A model generated the notes under the pieces. The model worked only from the letters and a program-made list of their open reading frames with translations. It was not told where the DNA came from and ran no database searches. Shown here one piece after another: positions 27,237 through 35,434 of a DNA stretch of 64,000 bases. Made by a program: the position numbers and the translations under genes. Origin of the DNA: an uncultured Croceitalea sp. (GTDB lineage Bacteria > Bacteroidota > Bacteroidia > Flavobacteriales > Flavobacteriaceae); contig CANLXH010000001.1 in NCBI GenBank assembly GCA_947495075.1, positions 1,860,001 to 1,924,000 on the forward strand, read 5' to 3'. The number at the start of each line of letters is the position of its first letter. Within the stretch, counting starts at the first letter, position 1.

Positions 27237-27565
27237 ATTTCTAAATCTCGCTCTATTTCTTCCATCTCAATAATATCTTTAGCTTCTTGAATTGTTGGAA
27301 CTAAACAAATTTCTTCTGGAGCATCATCATAATTTACTTTATCTGTAACCAAAACAAAAGATTTTCTAGCGCCTCTGTGCTTATTTGATAAATCTAAAAA
27401 TTCCAAGACATCGTTAGAACTAAGTTTCTCAAATGAAAATAAATTCACAACAATATGGTCGTGCTTTATTTTATCATAAGCATTATTAAGATTTACTAAA
27501 AATGTATTTAAAGAAATATTTTCTTGAAAGACTATAGTTGTATTACCTTCTTTATCAAAAATCAT
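27233..27565 (-). CDS. STAS-like protein preceding ribonuclease Z
   Basis: A 110-residue soluble protein with an alternating strand/helix pattern (TTIVFQENISLNTFLVNL; HIVVNLFSFEKLSSNDVLEF) that resembles the STAS fold of anti-sigma factor antagonists. It has an acidic C-terminus. Related flavobacterial proteins have, as I recall, sometimes inherited the name ribonuclease Z from the next gene, although no metal-binding motif is present here. It lies one base after pyrB and overlaps rnz by four bases. Confidence 0.65.
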   Translation of the reverse strand: MIFDKEGNTTIVFQENISLNTFLVNLNNAYDKIKHDHIVVNLFSFEKLSSNDVLEFLDLSNKHRGARKSFVLVTDKVNYDDAPEEICLVPTIQEAKDIIEMEEIERDLEI

Positions 27566-27566
27566 A

Positions 27567-28493
27567 TCACTTAATTTTAGAGGCTAATAAGTAGATAACT
27601 GCCATACGTATGGCAACTCCATTTTCTACTTGCTCTAAGATAATAGATTGATTTGAATCTGCCACATCACTTGTAATTTCTACTCCGCGATTTATTGGCC
27701 CTGGATGCATTATTACAATTTCTTTGTTCAAATTATCTAATAGTGTTTTATTTACTCCAAATTGTTGAGTGTATTCTCGGGTTGTTGGAAAATAACTAAC
27801 ATCCATCCTTTCATTTTGAACTCGAAGCATATTAGCAACATCACACCATTCTAAAGCTTTTTTAAGATTAGTTTCCACTTCAACGCCTAAAGACTCAATG
27901 TATTTTGGAATAAGTGTTTTAGGTCCACAAACTTTTACATTTGCCCCTTGTAATTTTAAGGCAAAAATGTTTGATAACGCTACTCTAGAGTGTAGTATAT
28001 CACCAACAATTACCACATTTTTACTACCAACATCTCCTAGTTTTTCTTTTATAGAATAAGAATCTAATAAAGCTTGTGTTGGGTGTTCGTGCGCTCCATC
28101 ACCTGCGTTAATGATAGATGCTTTTACATGTTTAGAAAGAAAGATACCAGCACCAGGGTTAGGATGGCGCATTACAACCATATCAACTTTCATTGATAAA
28201 ATATTATTCACCGTATCTATAAGTGTTTCTCCCTTTTTTACTGATGATTGGGAAGCAGAAAAGTTGATTACATCTGCCGAGAGTCTTTTTTCTGCTAACT
28301 CAAAAGAAAGCTTTGTACGCGTACTATTTTCAAAAAAGATATTTGCTATCGTAATATCACGTAAGGTAGGAACCTTTTTAATAGAACGATTTATTACTTC
28401 TTTAAAGTGGTCGGCAGTCTCAAAAATGAGTTCAATATCTTTTTTATTCAGATACTTTATTCCCAATAAATGATTCACACTTAATTCACTCAT
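27567..28493 (-). CDS. pyrB: Aspartate carbamoyltransferase catalytic subunit
   Basis: Catalyses the committed step of pyrimidine synthesis, carbamoyl phosphate plus aspartate to carbamoyl aspartate. It has 308 residues with FFENSTRTKLSFE (carbamoyl-phosphate site), HPTQALLD, LRVQNERM and HPGPINRGVEI (aspartate site). No regulatory pyrI follows. Instead pyrR lies three bases upstream, so regulation is probably through PyrR. Confidence 0.96.
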   Translation of the reverse strand: MSELSVNHLLGIKYLNKKDIELIFETADHFKEVINRSIKKVPTLRDITIANIFFENSTRTKLSFELAEKRLSADVINFSASQSSVKKGETLIDTVNNILSMKVDMVVMRHPNPGAGIFLSKHVKASIINAGDGAHEHPTQALLDSYSIKEKLGDVGSKNVVIVGDILHSRVALSNIFALKLQGANVKVCGPKTLIPKYIESLGVEVETNLKKALEWCDVANMLRVQNERMDVSYFPTTREYTQQFGVNKTLLDNLNKEIVIMHPGPINRGVEITSDVADSNQSIILEQVENGVAIRMAVIYLLASKIK

Positions 28494-28496
28494 TTC

Positions 28497-29036
28497 CTAA
28501 TTGCTTACAAGATACACGGCATCTTCACCGTCATTCTCTTTCCACATTACTTTTACTTTTTCATCATTAATAGCATCTACTTGTCTACCACGATAATTAG
28601 GTTGTATAGGTAAATGTCTACTAAATCTTCTATCAATAAGAGTTAGTAGCTCAATCTCTTCTGGTCTGCCAAATGATTGTATTGCGGTTAAGGCAGCACG
28701 AATACTTCTCCCTGTATACAAGACATCATCAATAAATACTACTTTTTTCTTTTCAACAAGAAAGTCAATTTTGGTTATATCTGCCTCTAAAATTTTATCT
28801 CCTCGTCTAAAATCATCTCTATAAAAAGTAATATCTAAAGACCCTAAATTTACTTCCTTAACCTTATAGTCTTCTTTAAGTAGTTTTGTAAGTCTATTAG
28901 CCAAATAAATACCTCTTGGTTGAATTCCTATTAAAACTGTATTTGAAAAGTCTAGGTGGTTTTCTAATAACTGGCAAGCCAAACGATGAAGTATAATGTG
29001 TATTTCTTTGGCGAAAAGCAGTACTCTTTGACTCAT
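28497..29036 (-). CDS. pyrR: PyrR: pyrimidine regulator / uracil phosphoribosyltransferase
   Basis: A 179-residue phosphoribosyltransferase with the PRPP loop VVFIDDVLYTGRS and the start MSQRVLLFAKEI. I place the start at 29036; an upstream ATG at 29072 would put 12 residues on top of the promoter. In Firmicutes PyrR binds pyr mRNA and causes attenuation. In Bacteroidota its RNA target is less clear. Here the start codon is four bases downstream of a small hairpin (29041-29057), a possible binding site. Confidence 0.92.
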   Translation of the reverse strand: MSQRVLLFAKEIHIILHRLACQLLENHLDFSNTVLIGIQPRGIYLANRLTKLLKEDYKVKEVNLGSLDITFYRDDFRRGDKILEADITKIDFLVEKKKVVFIDDVLYTGRSIRAALTAIQSFGRPEEIELLTLIDRRFSRHLPIQPNYRGRQVDAINDEKVKVMWKENDGEDAVYLVSN

Positions 29037-29040
29037 AAAT

Positions 29041-29057
29041 TTCCGAATCTTTCGGAA
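29041..29057 (-). promoter_or_regulatory. Hairpin in the pyrR 5' leader
   Basis: A perfect 7-bp inverted repeat, TTCCGAA / TTCGGAA, with a three-base loop, lies between the candidate -7 box and the pyrR ATG. With transcription starting near 29054, it would be at the very 5' end of the mRNA and within four bases of the start codon. It could be a translational operator, an RNA-stability element or a DNA operator. Confidence 0.55.
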
Positions 29058-29059
29058 TA

Positions 29060-29067
29060 CAAAAGTA
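29060..29067 (-). promoter_or_regulatory. Candidate -7 box of the pyrR operon
   Basis: On the minus strand TACTTTTG matches TAnnTTTG, 23 bases before the pyrR ATG. No exact TTTG occurs at the -33 distance. It lies just downstream of the rpsA terminator, as expected for a new transcription unit. Confidence 0.5.
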
Positions 29068-29102
29068 AACAATTCTTAATAAGGAGAGTATTATAGAAAT
29101 AA

Positions 29103-29131
29103 AAAGCCCTTGATTATTAATCAAGGGCTTT
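29103..29131 (-). terminator. Intrinsic terminator of rpsA
   Basis: A 12-bp perfect stem (AAAGCCCTTGAT / ATCAAGGGCTTT) with a five-base loop, followed on the minus strand by a T-run. It lies 21 bases after the rpsA stop and separates rpsA from pyrR. Confidence 0.9.
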
Positions 29132-29152
29132 AAAATCTATTTACAAAAAAGA

Positions 29153-31015
29153 CTATTTTTTAGAGTCTGCCTCCATTTTGTCTTTTAATGCTTGTAGTGC
29201 AGAGTTTGCATCACCCAATGTAGGTGCAACTTCATCTGCAGACTTAGCCATCTTTTTCTTAGCAGCTTTCACGTTACGTTCTTCCTGCTCTCTAAATAAA
29301 GCTGTATGACTTGCTACTACTCGTTTGAAGTCTTTATTGAATTCAATAATCTTAAATTCAATCTCTTCTCCTTTAGTGATTTTCTTACCGTCTTCTTTTT
29401 CCATATGTCTAGATGGAATGAATCCAGTAATATCATCATTAAAAACAACGGTGGCACCTTTATCAACAATATCAGTTACAGCTGCTTTGTGAAGTGTTCC
29501 TTCAGCAAATTCATCTGCATATTTGTCCCAAGGGTTCTCTGTAGTCTGTTTGTGACCTAAACTAAGTTTTCTTCCTTCTACATCTAGCTCAAGAACTTCA
29601 ACTTCTAAAGTATCACCAACATTTACAAATTCTGATGGATGCTTAATTTTCTTAGTCCAAGAAAGGTCTGAGATATAAATTAAACCATCTATACCTTCTT
29701 CCATTTCAACAAAAACACCAAAGTTGGTAAAGTTTCTAACGATACCTTTGTGTTTAGAACCTACAGGGTATTTTGTCGTAATATCAGTCCATGGGTCTGG
29801 AGTCATTTGCTTAATACCAAGGGACATCTTACGATCTTCTCTATCTAGTGTTAAAACAACTGCTTCAACCTCATCACCAACTTTTACAAAATCTTGTGCA
29901 GACCTTAAATGTGTTGACCATGACATTTCAGAAACATGGATTAGACCTTCAACGCCTTCAGCAACCTCGATAAATGCACCATAATCAGCGATTACAACTA
30001 CCTTACCTTTTACTTTGTCCCCTACTTTAATCTCATCACCTAGAGCATCCCAAGGGTGTTTCTCTAATTGCTTAAGACCTAATTGTATTCTAGATTTGTT
30101 ATCATCAAAATCAAGGATTACCACATTAAGTTTCTGGTCTAGCTCAACAACCTCGTTCGGGTGATTGATTCTACTCCAAGAAAGATCTGTGATGTGAATT
30201 AATCCATCTACACCTCCAAGATCAATAAAGACACCGTAAGACGTTACATTCTTAACGATACCTTCAAGTACTTGACCTTTTTCAAGTTGACCGATGATTT
30301 CTTTTTTCTGTTCTTCGATATCCGCTTCGATTAGCGCTTTATGTGATACAACAACGTTTTTAAATTCATGGTTAATCTTAACCACTTTAAATTCCATTGT
30401 CTTACTCACATATTGGTCGTAATCACGAATTGGCTTAACATCAATCTGAGAACCTGGTAAGAAAGCTTCAATGCCAAACACATCGACAATCATACCCCCT
30501 TTAGTTCTACACTTAACGAAACCTTGAACAATTTCTTCTTTGTCATGAGCTGCATTTACGCGATCCCATGCCATGATTGTTCTTGCTTTTCTGTGAGAAA
30601 GAACTAATTGCCCTGTTTTATCTTCACGAATGTCAATTAAAACTTCAACAGTATCGCCAACTTTTAAATCTGGATTGTAACGAAACTCGTTTAACGAAAT
30701 AACACCTTCAGATTTTGCGTTGATGTCGATAATTGCCTCACGGTCTGTCATATGAACGACTTTCCCTTCAACAACCTCGGCATCTGCAGTATCTACAAAG
30801 TTTTCTGCAACAAGCTTCTCAAATTCTTCTAATTTAGAATCTTCAACACGCTCAATACCCTCTTCATACTTATCCCAATCAAAGTTATTCAAAAATTCTT
30901 GTGGGTCTTGTTTTGGAGTTTCCTCTTTTGGAGCTACCTCTTGTAGTGTTTCGGTAGCTGCCTCTGTAGCTTCAACAGCTTCTGCTGCTTTAGCCTTTTT
31001 TTTATCTTCAGCCAT
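29153..31015 (-). CDS. rpsA: 30S ribosomal protein S1
   Basis: A 620-residue S1 with six OB-fold repeats. The last four are most regular (GIVKNVTSYGVFIDLGG, GKVVVIADYGAFIEVAEG, GIVRNFTNFGVFVEMEEG, AAVTDIVDKGATVVF). S1 binds mRNA and is central to initiation in Bacteroidota, where Shine-Dalgarno sites are rare. Start placed at MAEDKKKAKAAE (31015), not at 31042, because the latter adds nine residues unlike the family. An Ala/Glu-rich N-terminal extension of about 45 residues precedes repeat 1. Confidence 0.95.
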   Translation of the reverse strand: MAEDKKKAKAAEAVEATEAATETLQEVAPKEETPKQDPQEFLNNFDWDKYEEGIERVEDSKLEEFEKLVAENFVDTADAEVVEGKVVHMTDREAIIDINAKSEGVISLNEFRYNPDLKVGDTVEVLIDIREDKTGQLVLSHRKARTIMAWDRVNAAHDKEEIVQGFVKCRTKGGMIVDVFGIEAFLPGSQIDVKPIRDYDQYVSKTMEFKVVKINHEFKNVVVSHKALIEADIEEQKKEIIGQLEKGQVLEGIVKNVTSYGVFIDLGGVDGLIHITDLSWSRINHPNEVVELDQKLNVVILDFDDNKSRIQLGLKQLEKHPWDALGDEIKVGDKVKGKVVVIADYGAFIEVAEGVEGLIHVSEMSWSTHLRSAQDFVKVGDEVEAVVLTLDREDRKMSLGIKQMTPDPWTDITTKYPVGSKHKGIVRNFTNFGVFVEMEEGIDGLIYISDLSWTKKIKHPSEFVNVGDTLEVEVLELDVEGRKLSLGHKQTTENPWDKYADEFAEGTLHKAAVTDIVDKGATVVFNDDITGFIPSRHMEKEDGKKITKGEEIEFKIIEFNKDFKRVVASHTALFREQEERNVKAAKKKMAKSADEVAPTLGDANSALQALKDKMEADSKK

Positions 31016-31129
31016 TTGCTGATTAATATTTGTATTCCGCAATTTTTACAAGAGTTAAGCGCTGACCACGGAAGTAGTTATAATTATACTTATCCCTTTT
31101 TTCTCTTGATTATTCGCTAAAAAGGAGCG

Positions 31130-31160
31130 CAAAAATACAATTAAATTGTTGTTTTACAAA
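31130..31160 (-). promoter_or_regulatory. Promoter of rpsA
   Basis: Read on the minus strand: TTTG (31160-31157), 19 bases, then TATTTTTG (31137-31130), a full match to the Bacteroidota consensus with ideal spacing. Transcription should start near 31123, giving a leader of about 110 bases, long enough to hold regulation such as S1 autocontrol. Confidence 0.75.
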
Positions 31161-31273
31161 GTATTAAATATCAAGCTAGCTTATTTCTTAATCTTTACTG
31201 GAAATTTAAGGCAAAATGTGACTTTTATAGCTATATTGTTTCATATTTATAACCATTAAAATTAAAGACAATT

Positions 31274-31654
31274 ATGAGTGCTAAAGCAAAATATCAAGCA
31301 GTGTTAGATTTAGGTCAGCAGCTTGGAATCAAAAATGGAGACGTTTCTGAAGAAGGTGGTGTTTTAAAGATAAAAGGTGAAGCAAATACACCTTATGAAA
31401 AAGATTTACTTTGGGATAAAATTAAGCAACTAGGTGGCGAAAATGCTTCTGATGTTAAAGCGAATATTACTGTAAGTGATGATTCCGTATACCATAGACA
31501 TACTGTTGCCAGCGGAGAATCTTTAAGCAAAATTGCAAAACAGTATTATGGTGATGCGATGAAGTACACTAAAATTTTTGATGCTAACACTAACATCTTA
31601 AAAAATCCAGATGTAATTCATCCAGACCAAGTTTTGGTGATTCCTAATATTTAA
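31274..31654 (+). CDS. BON-LysM protein (Kbp/YgaU-like)
   Basis: A 126-residue protein without signal peptide. It has a BON-like domain (about 1-70) and a C-terminal LysM domain (VYHRHTVASGESLSKIAKQYYGD... through DQVLVIPNI). The same order and size are found in E. coli Kbp (YgaU), a cytoplasmic potassium-binding protein. Whether this one binds potassium is inference. It stands alone with its own terminator. Confidence 0.85.
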   Translation: MSAKAKYQAVLDLGQQLGIKNGDVSEEGGVLKIKGEANTPYEKDLLWDKIKQLGGENASDVKANITVSDDSVYHRHTVASGESLSKIAKQYYGDAMKYTKIFDANTNILKNPDVIHPDQVLVIPNI

Positions 31655-31677
31655 GGAATAGCCGTTATAAAAGTAAA

Positions 31678-31707
31678 AATGCCGATGATAAATCATCGGC
31701 ATTTTTA
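31678..31707 (+). terminator. Intrinsic terminator of the BON-LysM gene
   Basis: An 11-bp stem AATGCCGATGA / TCATCGGCATT with a TAAA loop and a following T-run, 24 bases after the stop codon. Confidence 0.88.
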
Positions 31708-31817
31708 TTGTTTTTCATAGTATCTAATTCATGACAAAGCTTTCATATCATTTTATAAAATAAATCCATAGAAATTACTTCTCTTATCTAATTAAGCGTA
31801 AAAATTTTAATATTTTG

Positions 31818-32675
31818 TCATTGGTAATTTCTTGAATACACCTTGTCTTCCTCTAAAAATTCCGACTTCTCTCCGGAATCAATTAAAAATCTAGTTTTTA
31901 TAGTTTCCCTTTCCTCCATTTTCTGTAGATAAACTACCAGATGTAAATGTGGACCAGAACTCCAACCAACATTTCCGCTATAACCAATCAATTCTGCTTT
32001 TTTGACCTTGTCTCCTTTTTTAACTGTACTACCATCCTTTTTTATATGGGTATACTCTGCAAATGTACCGTCAGTGTGGTATATCAATATATAATTATTG
32101 AACTTAGCACATATTTTTTCCAAACAGGCAATATCGTTGTTCTCAATCACCTTAACTATAACACCATCTCTAATAGCCATGATTGGTGTATTCAAGGGCA
32201 TGCCAAAATCCAATGCATTTTTATCTTGGTGTGAGAATGACCCATTATATCCTTGAACCACCTCAAAACTTTCCGTTGAAGCATAAGGGAGATAGTATTC
32301 ATAATCTTTATCATATTTTTTTGTATTATTCTTTCCAAAGTTGGTAGCATAATTGTACGAAAAACTGTAAGGGAAATTTTTATTTTCCACTTCTAAATCG
32401 GTTATAGGTATTTTACGGTTTGCTTTAACAGTATGTACTCGATTGTTCCCTCTTACGACTCGTAGGTTATTGGTATTGAAGTTTAATTTTACCATTATGG
32501 GACAATACTCTTTATTTTCCGCATAAACGGTATATCCCCTTTCAGATTTGGTATAAGTGATTTCAACATCAGGTTGCGCATTCCCTGCATTATAGCTTAA
32601 AATTACTATTATACAGCAGATAAATTTTACTATTTCTTTAAACTTGGGTGTGTCCAATATGCGCTTTTTTGTCAT
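31818..32675 (-). CDS. Secreted M23 family metallopeptidase
   Basis: A 285-residue exported peptidase, probably cutting peptidoglycan cross-links. It has an N-terminal hydrophobic signal (FICCIIVILSYNAGNA) preceded by a basic stretch, then a strand-rich region and the LytM domain (about 150-270). Zinc ligands are the His and Asp of HQDKNALDFG and the last His of SGPHLHLVVYL; YTHI provides the catalytic His. No cell-wall binding domain is present. It lies downstream of the toxin-like array on the same strand, separated by 282 non-coding bases. Confidence 0.88.
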   Translation of the reverse strand: MTKKRILDTPKFKEIVKFICCIIVILSYNAGNAQPDVEITYTKSERGYTVYAENKEYCPIMVKLNFNTNNLRVVRGNNRVHTVKANRKIPITDLEVENKNFPYSFSYNYATNFGKNNTKKYDKDYEYYLPYASTESFEVVQGYNGSFSHQDKNALDFGMPLNTPIMAIRDGVIVKVIENNDIACLEKICAKFNNYILIYHTDGTFAEYTHIKKDGSTVKKGDKVKKAELIGYSGNVGWSSGPHLHLVVYLQKMEERETIKTRFLIDSGEKSEFLEEDKVYSRNYQ

Positions 32676-32957
32676 TCTATTTTATGGAATCACGTAAATA
32701 ATCTAACATATAAAATTAGATGTCTGATAAAACAGCCATTTTTATCTCTAGTCTATGCAAAACCAATATAACTAATTTACTTGTTTTGATTTGAAATGAT
32801 TAATTTTTTATGTGAGCATCTTGTATTAAAATCAGGGGCGATGCTTAAAAAATATAACGTGTAAGACTTTATTATAAATATACTAAAGCCTATGTTTATC
32901 ATTAAGCTTTTGCTCATCTACCAATATAGTAGGGTATAGCGGTTTATATTTTGTTAT

Positions 32958-33311
32958 TTATTGAATGCTATAGCTTACAAAAATTTCACCCTTATCGGCT
33001 TTGTAAGGGTCAAATTGAAATCCTACAGGTCCGCCTCCATAGTAATCGAGATTCCAACCGTCCCTAAATTTTCCAATATATTTTTTCTCTACACCTCCAA
33101 AAATTATCCTTATGGTATCGTTCGATTTACCTTCAATTTCTAATATCTGTATAGCATAAGAAGATCTAAAAGGTATATCACTATGAGGGTTCGGGAATAA
33201 GGTATCATATTTTTGAGTGGAGAAATCGGTGATTTTCATGGAGTTTGATTTTTTACTACATGATAATAACAATATTGATAGTATCAGCAAAACAAAGTAT
33301 ACCTTTTTCAT
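32958..33311 (-). CDS. Small lipoprotein, candidate immunity protein of cassette 3
   Basis: A 117-residue lipoprotein with signal MKKVYFVLLILSILLLSC and its lipobox Cys at 18. The mature part is a short beta-rich domain (YAIQILEIEGKSNDTIRIIFGG...). I recognise no family. Its ATG comes two bases after the stop of the headless C-terminal fragment at 33314-33541, the spacing expected for a toxin/immunity pair. Its immunity role is inferred only from position, export signal and size. Confidence 0.55.
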   Translation of the reverse strand: MKKVYFVLLILSILLLSCSKKSNSMKITDFSTQKYDTLFPNPHSDIPFRSSYAIQILEIEGKSNDTIRIIFGGVEKKYIGKFRDGWNLDYYGGGPVGFQFDPYKADKGEIFVSYSIQ

Positions 33312-33313
33312 TA

Positions 33314-33541
33314 TTACTCATTTGTTTTAATTAGAACTGATTGGTGAGTTGCACGGCAATCTGAATCTTGATTGCTAATATATCTTAATTCATCATTATT
33401 CAACTTATCCATAATGGCTTGTGGTAAATCATCACTATCAGAAATTCCAACACTACGCCCTAAGGCATTATTGAATAAATCCATGGCTTTTTCCTTTCCC
33501 TGAAAGGCATAGGTATGTGACTTTTCTTCATCTGCAGGTGT
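33314..33541 (-). pseudogene. Headless C-terminal toxin-like fragment (cassette 3, DUF6973-like)
   Basis: An open frame of 75 codons with no usable start: a TAG stop lies directly before it. It reads ...EEKSHTYAFQGKEKAMDLFN, then NALGRSVGISDSDD, and ends LIKTNE. The segment MDLFNNALGR with an upstream HTYA helix resembles the end of DUF6973-type domains, found at C-termini of wall-associated and polymorphic proteins. It is probably what remains of a third C-terminal cassette; the upstream part is gone. The small lipoprotein at 32958 follows immediately. Confidence 0.5.
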
Positions 33542-33576
33542 CTAATGCTCTACTAAAAAGTCTCAAAACTATATAA

Positions 33577-34155
33577 TCAATGTATACCCTTGATTAATCT
33601 GTAGGTAATCCAAATTACTTTTCTCTTCTCAGGGTAGCAGCTGGAATAATCTATTAAGTTCAAAAGCGTCACATAATAATCACTTCCTTTTTCATGCCAT
33701 GCAAATTCAATACAATTTTCTAATCCGTAGTTCTTATAATATTCTAGATTCCCTTCTACTGGTAAATAAGGAGTAGATTTAGGAATTATGGTATAAGGCG
33801 TACCATAGTAATTGATTAAATCATAAAAAATATTATTATCAACGTAAGGTACTTCAAATTTAAAACGCTCGATGAAAAATGGTGTTTCTTCCTTGTTGTA
33901 AAGACCAAGACTTGTAACCTTATGTCCCAAAAAAGTCAAAGATTCTCCTTCATATATTAAATTATACCTAAATTGACCTAATAATTTTTGTGCATTACAA
34001 GGGGTGGTTTCAACAAATAAATCTGTTAAATCTTCAATATTTCTATTTAATATTTTGTTGTCAATTTTAAATGACTTTTTATAATCCATATCAATAGATT
34101 GAGAGTTTGCAAATAAACTATAACCAACGCAAATAAAAAATATGATATTTTTCAT
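33577..34155 (-). CDS. Secreted protein, candidate immunity protein of cassette 2
   Basis: A 192-residue exported protein with signal MKNIIFFICVGYSLFANSQ. The mature part is aromatic- and strand-rich, with three scattered Cys (TTPCNAQK, ENCIEF, SSCYPEK) and no family I recognise. It starts nine bases after the stop of the cassette 2 C-terminal domain. The very low G+C content contrasts with the carrier gene at 35435-36918. A role as immunity partner is inferred from position only. Confidence 0.55.
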   Translation of the reverse strand: MKNIIFFICVGYSLFANSQSIDMDYKKSFKIDNKILNRNIEDLTDLFVETTPCNAQKLLGQFRYNLIYEGESLTFLGHKVTSLGLYNKEETPFFIERFKFEVPYVDNNIFYDLINYYGTPYTIIPKSTPYLPVEGNLEYYKNYGLENCIEFAWHEKGSDYYVTLLNLIDYSSCYPEKRKVIWITYRLIKGIH

Positions 34156-34164
34156 TACTAGTAA

Positions 34165-34869
34165 TTATTGATCACAATTTCCATATCCAAAAATTTCAGT
34201 ACTGAACGGAGTTATTTCACCAGTAAAACCAAGTGGGGGCTCCAAATTTACTTTTCCTCCATTTTCTTCAAATTCGTCTTTTATATATTCCAACAGTTTT
34301 TGTTCCATAGCAGTATGAGATGTTTGACATGGATTATTATTTTTATACCATATATCGAAAGCCTTAAAAGCTTCATGTAAGTAAGCTGCTGATTCTACTT
34401 TAGTACTACCAGAATTAATACCATAAATATGATTTATTGGTAATTGAAAATACAATGGCTGTGTAAACATGCCCCAATCAAAACCAGTACAATCCCAACT
34501 AAACACTGTAAATAATTCACGCGCCCCTATTACTGCAGCTGTTTGCCAATTTGTATTCCCTACTCTAGAATACTCAAAAACTTTTGCAGCTTGGTGGGTT
34601 TTCTTCCACAACATTAATCAGGCAACTATCTCCAGTTGGCGATAAGACATACCCGTTGCCACCACCACTGGAGCCGCTACCGTTATTATCCTCCTCTTCA
34701 TCAGGGTCACTGCCGTTGCTCACGTTGCAATCTACTGTGATATCAATGTTCGTGATATAGAAAACGCCGTTATGTTCCAAGCCAGCATACGATATGCTGC
34801 GATATAAAATAGTTAGGGGCATACTATTACCGCAAAACCCTCTACCGCTGTCAGGTGGTGGGTGCACTT
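34165..34869 (-). pseudogene. Orphan linker plus C-terminal domain, frameshifted (cassette 2)
   Basis: Two overlapping minus-strand frames form one broken module. The first (34867-34574) has no signal peptide and repeats the linker of the upstream carrier: SYAGL, GVFYITNI, DC, then NGSDPDEEEDNNGSGSS and LSP-GD-CL. The second (34614-34165) gives a C-terminal domain starting about AKVFEYSRVGNTNWQ, with SAAYLHEAFKAFDIWY, and ending FGYGNCDQ. The shift lies between 34577 and 34614. It starts right after the stop of the DUF6705-like gene. This is what an orphan toxin tip stored behind a full-length gene would look like. The C-terminal domain is not one I recognise. Confidence 0.6.
34652..34717 (-). 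repeat. Linker repeat, copy 2 (66 bases)
   Basis: Sixty-six bases encoding the GSDPDEEEDNNGSGSS linker, differing by one base (c for t at 34665) from 36158-36223. Flanking sequence on the linker's N-terminal side stays recognisably similar in DNA and protein; the C-terminal sides differ. Confidence 0.9.
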
Positions 34870-35424
34870 TTATTCTTCCACTTTTTCAAGTATCATTTCC
34901 GTAGGTACGGAAAACCCTTCTGGTGGTTCTACATATGTGGAAACATCTGGAATAAAAAGCAACTGTTCCCTTTCATACCGACCAAGCGTCCACTTTGCTT
35001 TAGTTTTATCCCCCCCATTCAAAAAAGTCATCCTAGCCGTACCATATTTACCGTATTCAGCATCCCAAAAATTAATCATTAAAATATTCTCACCTCTATG
35101 TTCCATATACGAGAAAGAATTCTTTTCTTCGGGGTTATCAGGTTCCATCGTTGAAATGGTATTTGTTATTAAACTATCATTTACGGTATAAGAATAGTAT
35201 CCTTTCACAATATCCATCCCGTAGTCTCCGGCGATAACTCGTCTAGGGACAAAAACAAGTTTGAAAATATTATTATTATCGACCCAATTCCAAGTACCTA
35301 TATAATCGTTCAATCTGGCATCTCTATGGTATTCCTTACCATTTTTTTTAATAATCTGTTTCTGCGCTTGAATTACTTGTAAAAACGAAGTAATTGTCAA
35401 TAGTATCATGAAATATTTTTTCAT
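34870..35424 (-). CDS. DUF6705-like secreted protein, candidate partner of the carrier protein
   Basis: A 184-residue exported protein counted from the ATG at 35424 (MKKYFMILLTITSFLQVIQA signal peptide). The mature part has the lipocalin-like DUF6705 pattern: LNDYIGTWNWVDNNNIFKL, DIVKGYYSYTVND and ARMTFLNGGDKTKAKWTL. Such genes frequently accompany variable surface-protein genes in Flavobacteriia, to my knowledge. It begins 10 bases after the stop of the frameshifted carrier, as an immunity gene would. Confidence 0.6.
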   Translation of the reverse strand: MKKYFMILLTITSFLQVIQAQKQIIKKNGKEYHRDARLNDYIGTWNWVDNNNIFKLVFVPRRVIAGDYGMDIVKGYYSYTVNDSLITNTISTMEPDNPEEKNSFSYMEHRGENILMINFWDAEYGKYGTARMTFLNGGDKTKAKWTLGRYEREQLLFIPDVSTYVEPPEGFSVPTEMILEKVEE

Positions 35425-35434
35425 AGTCATATTT

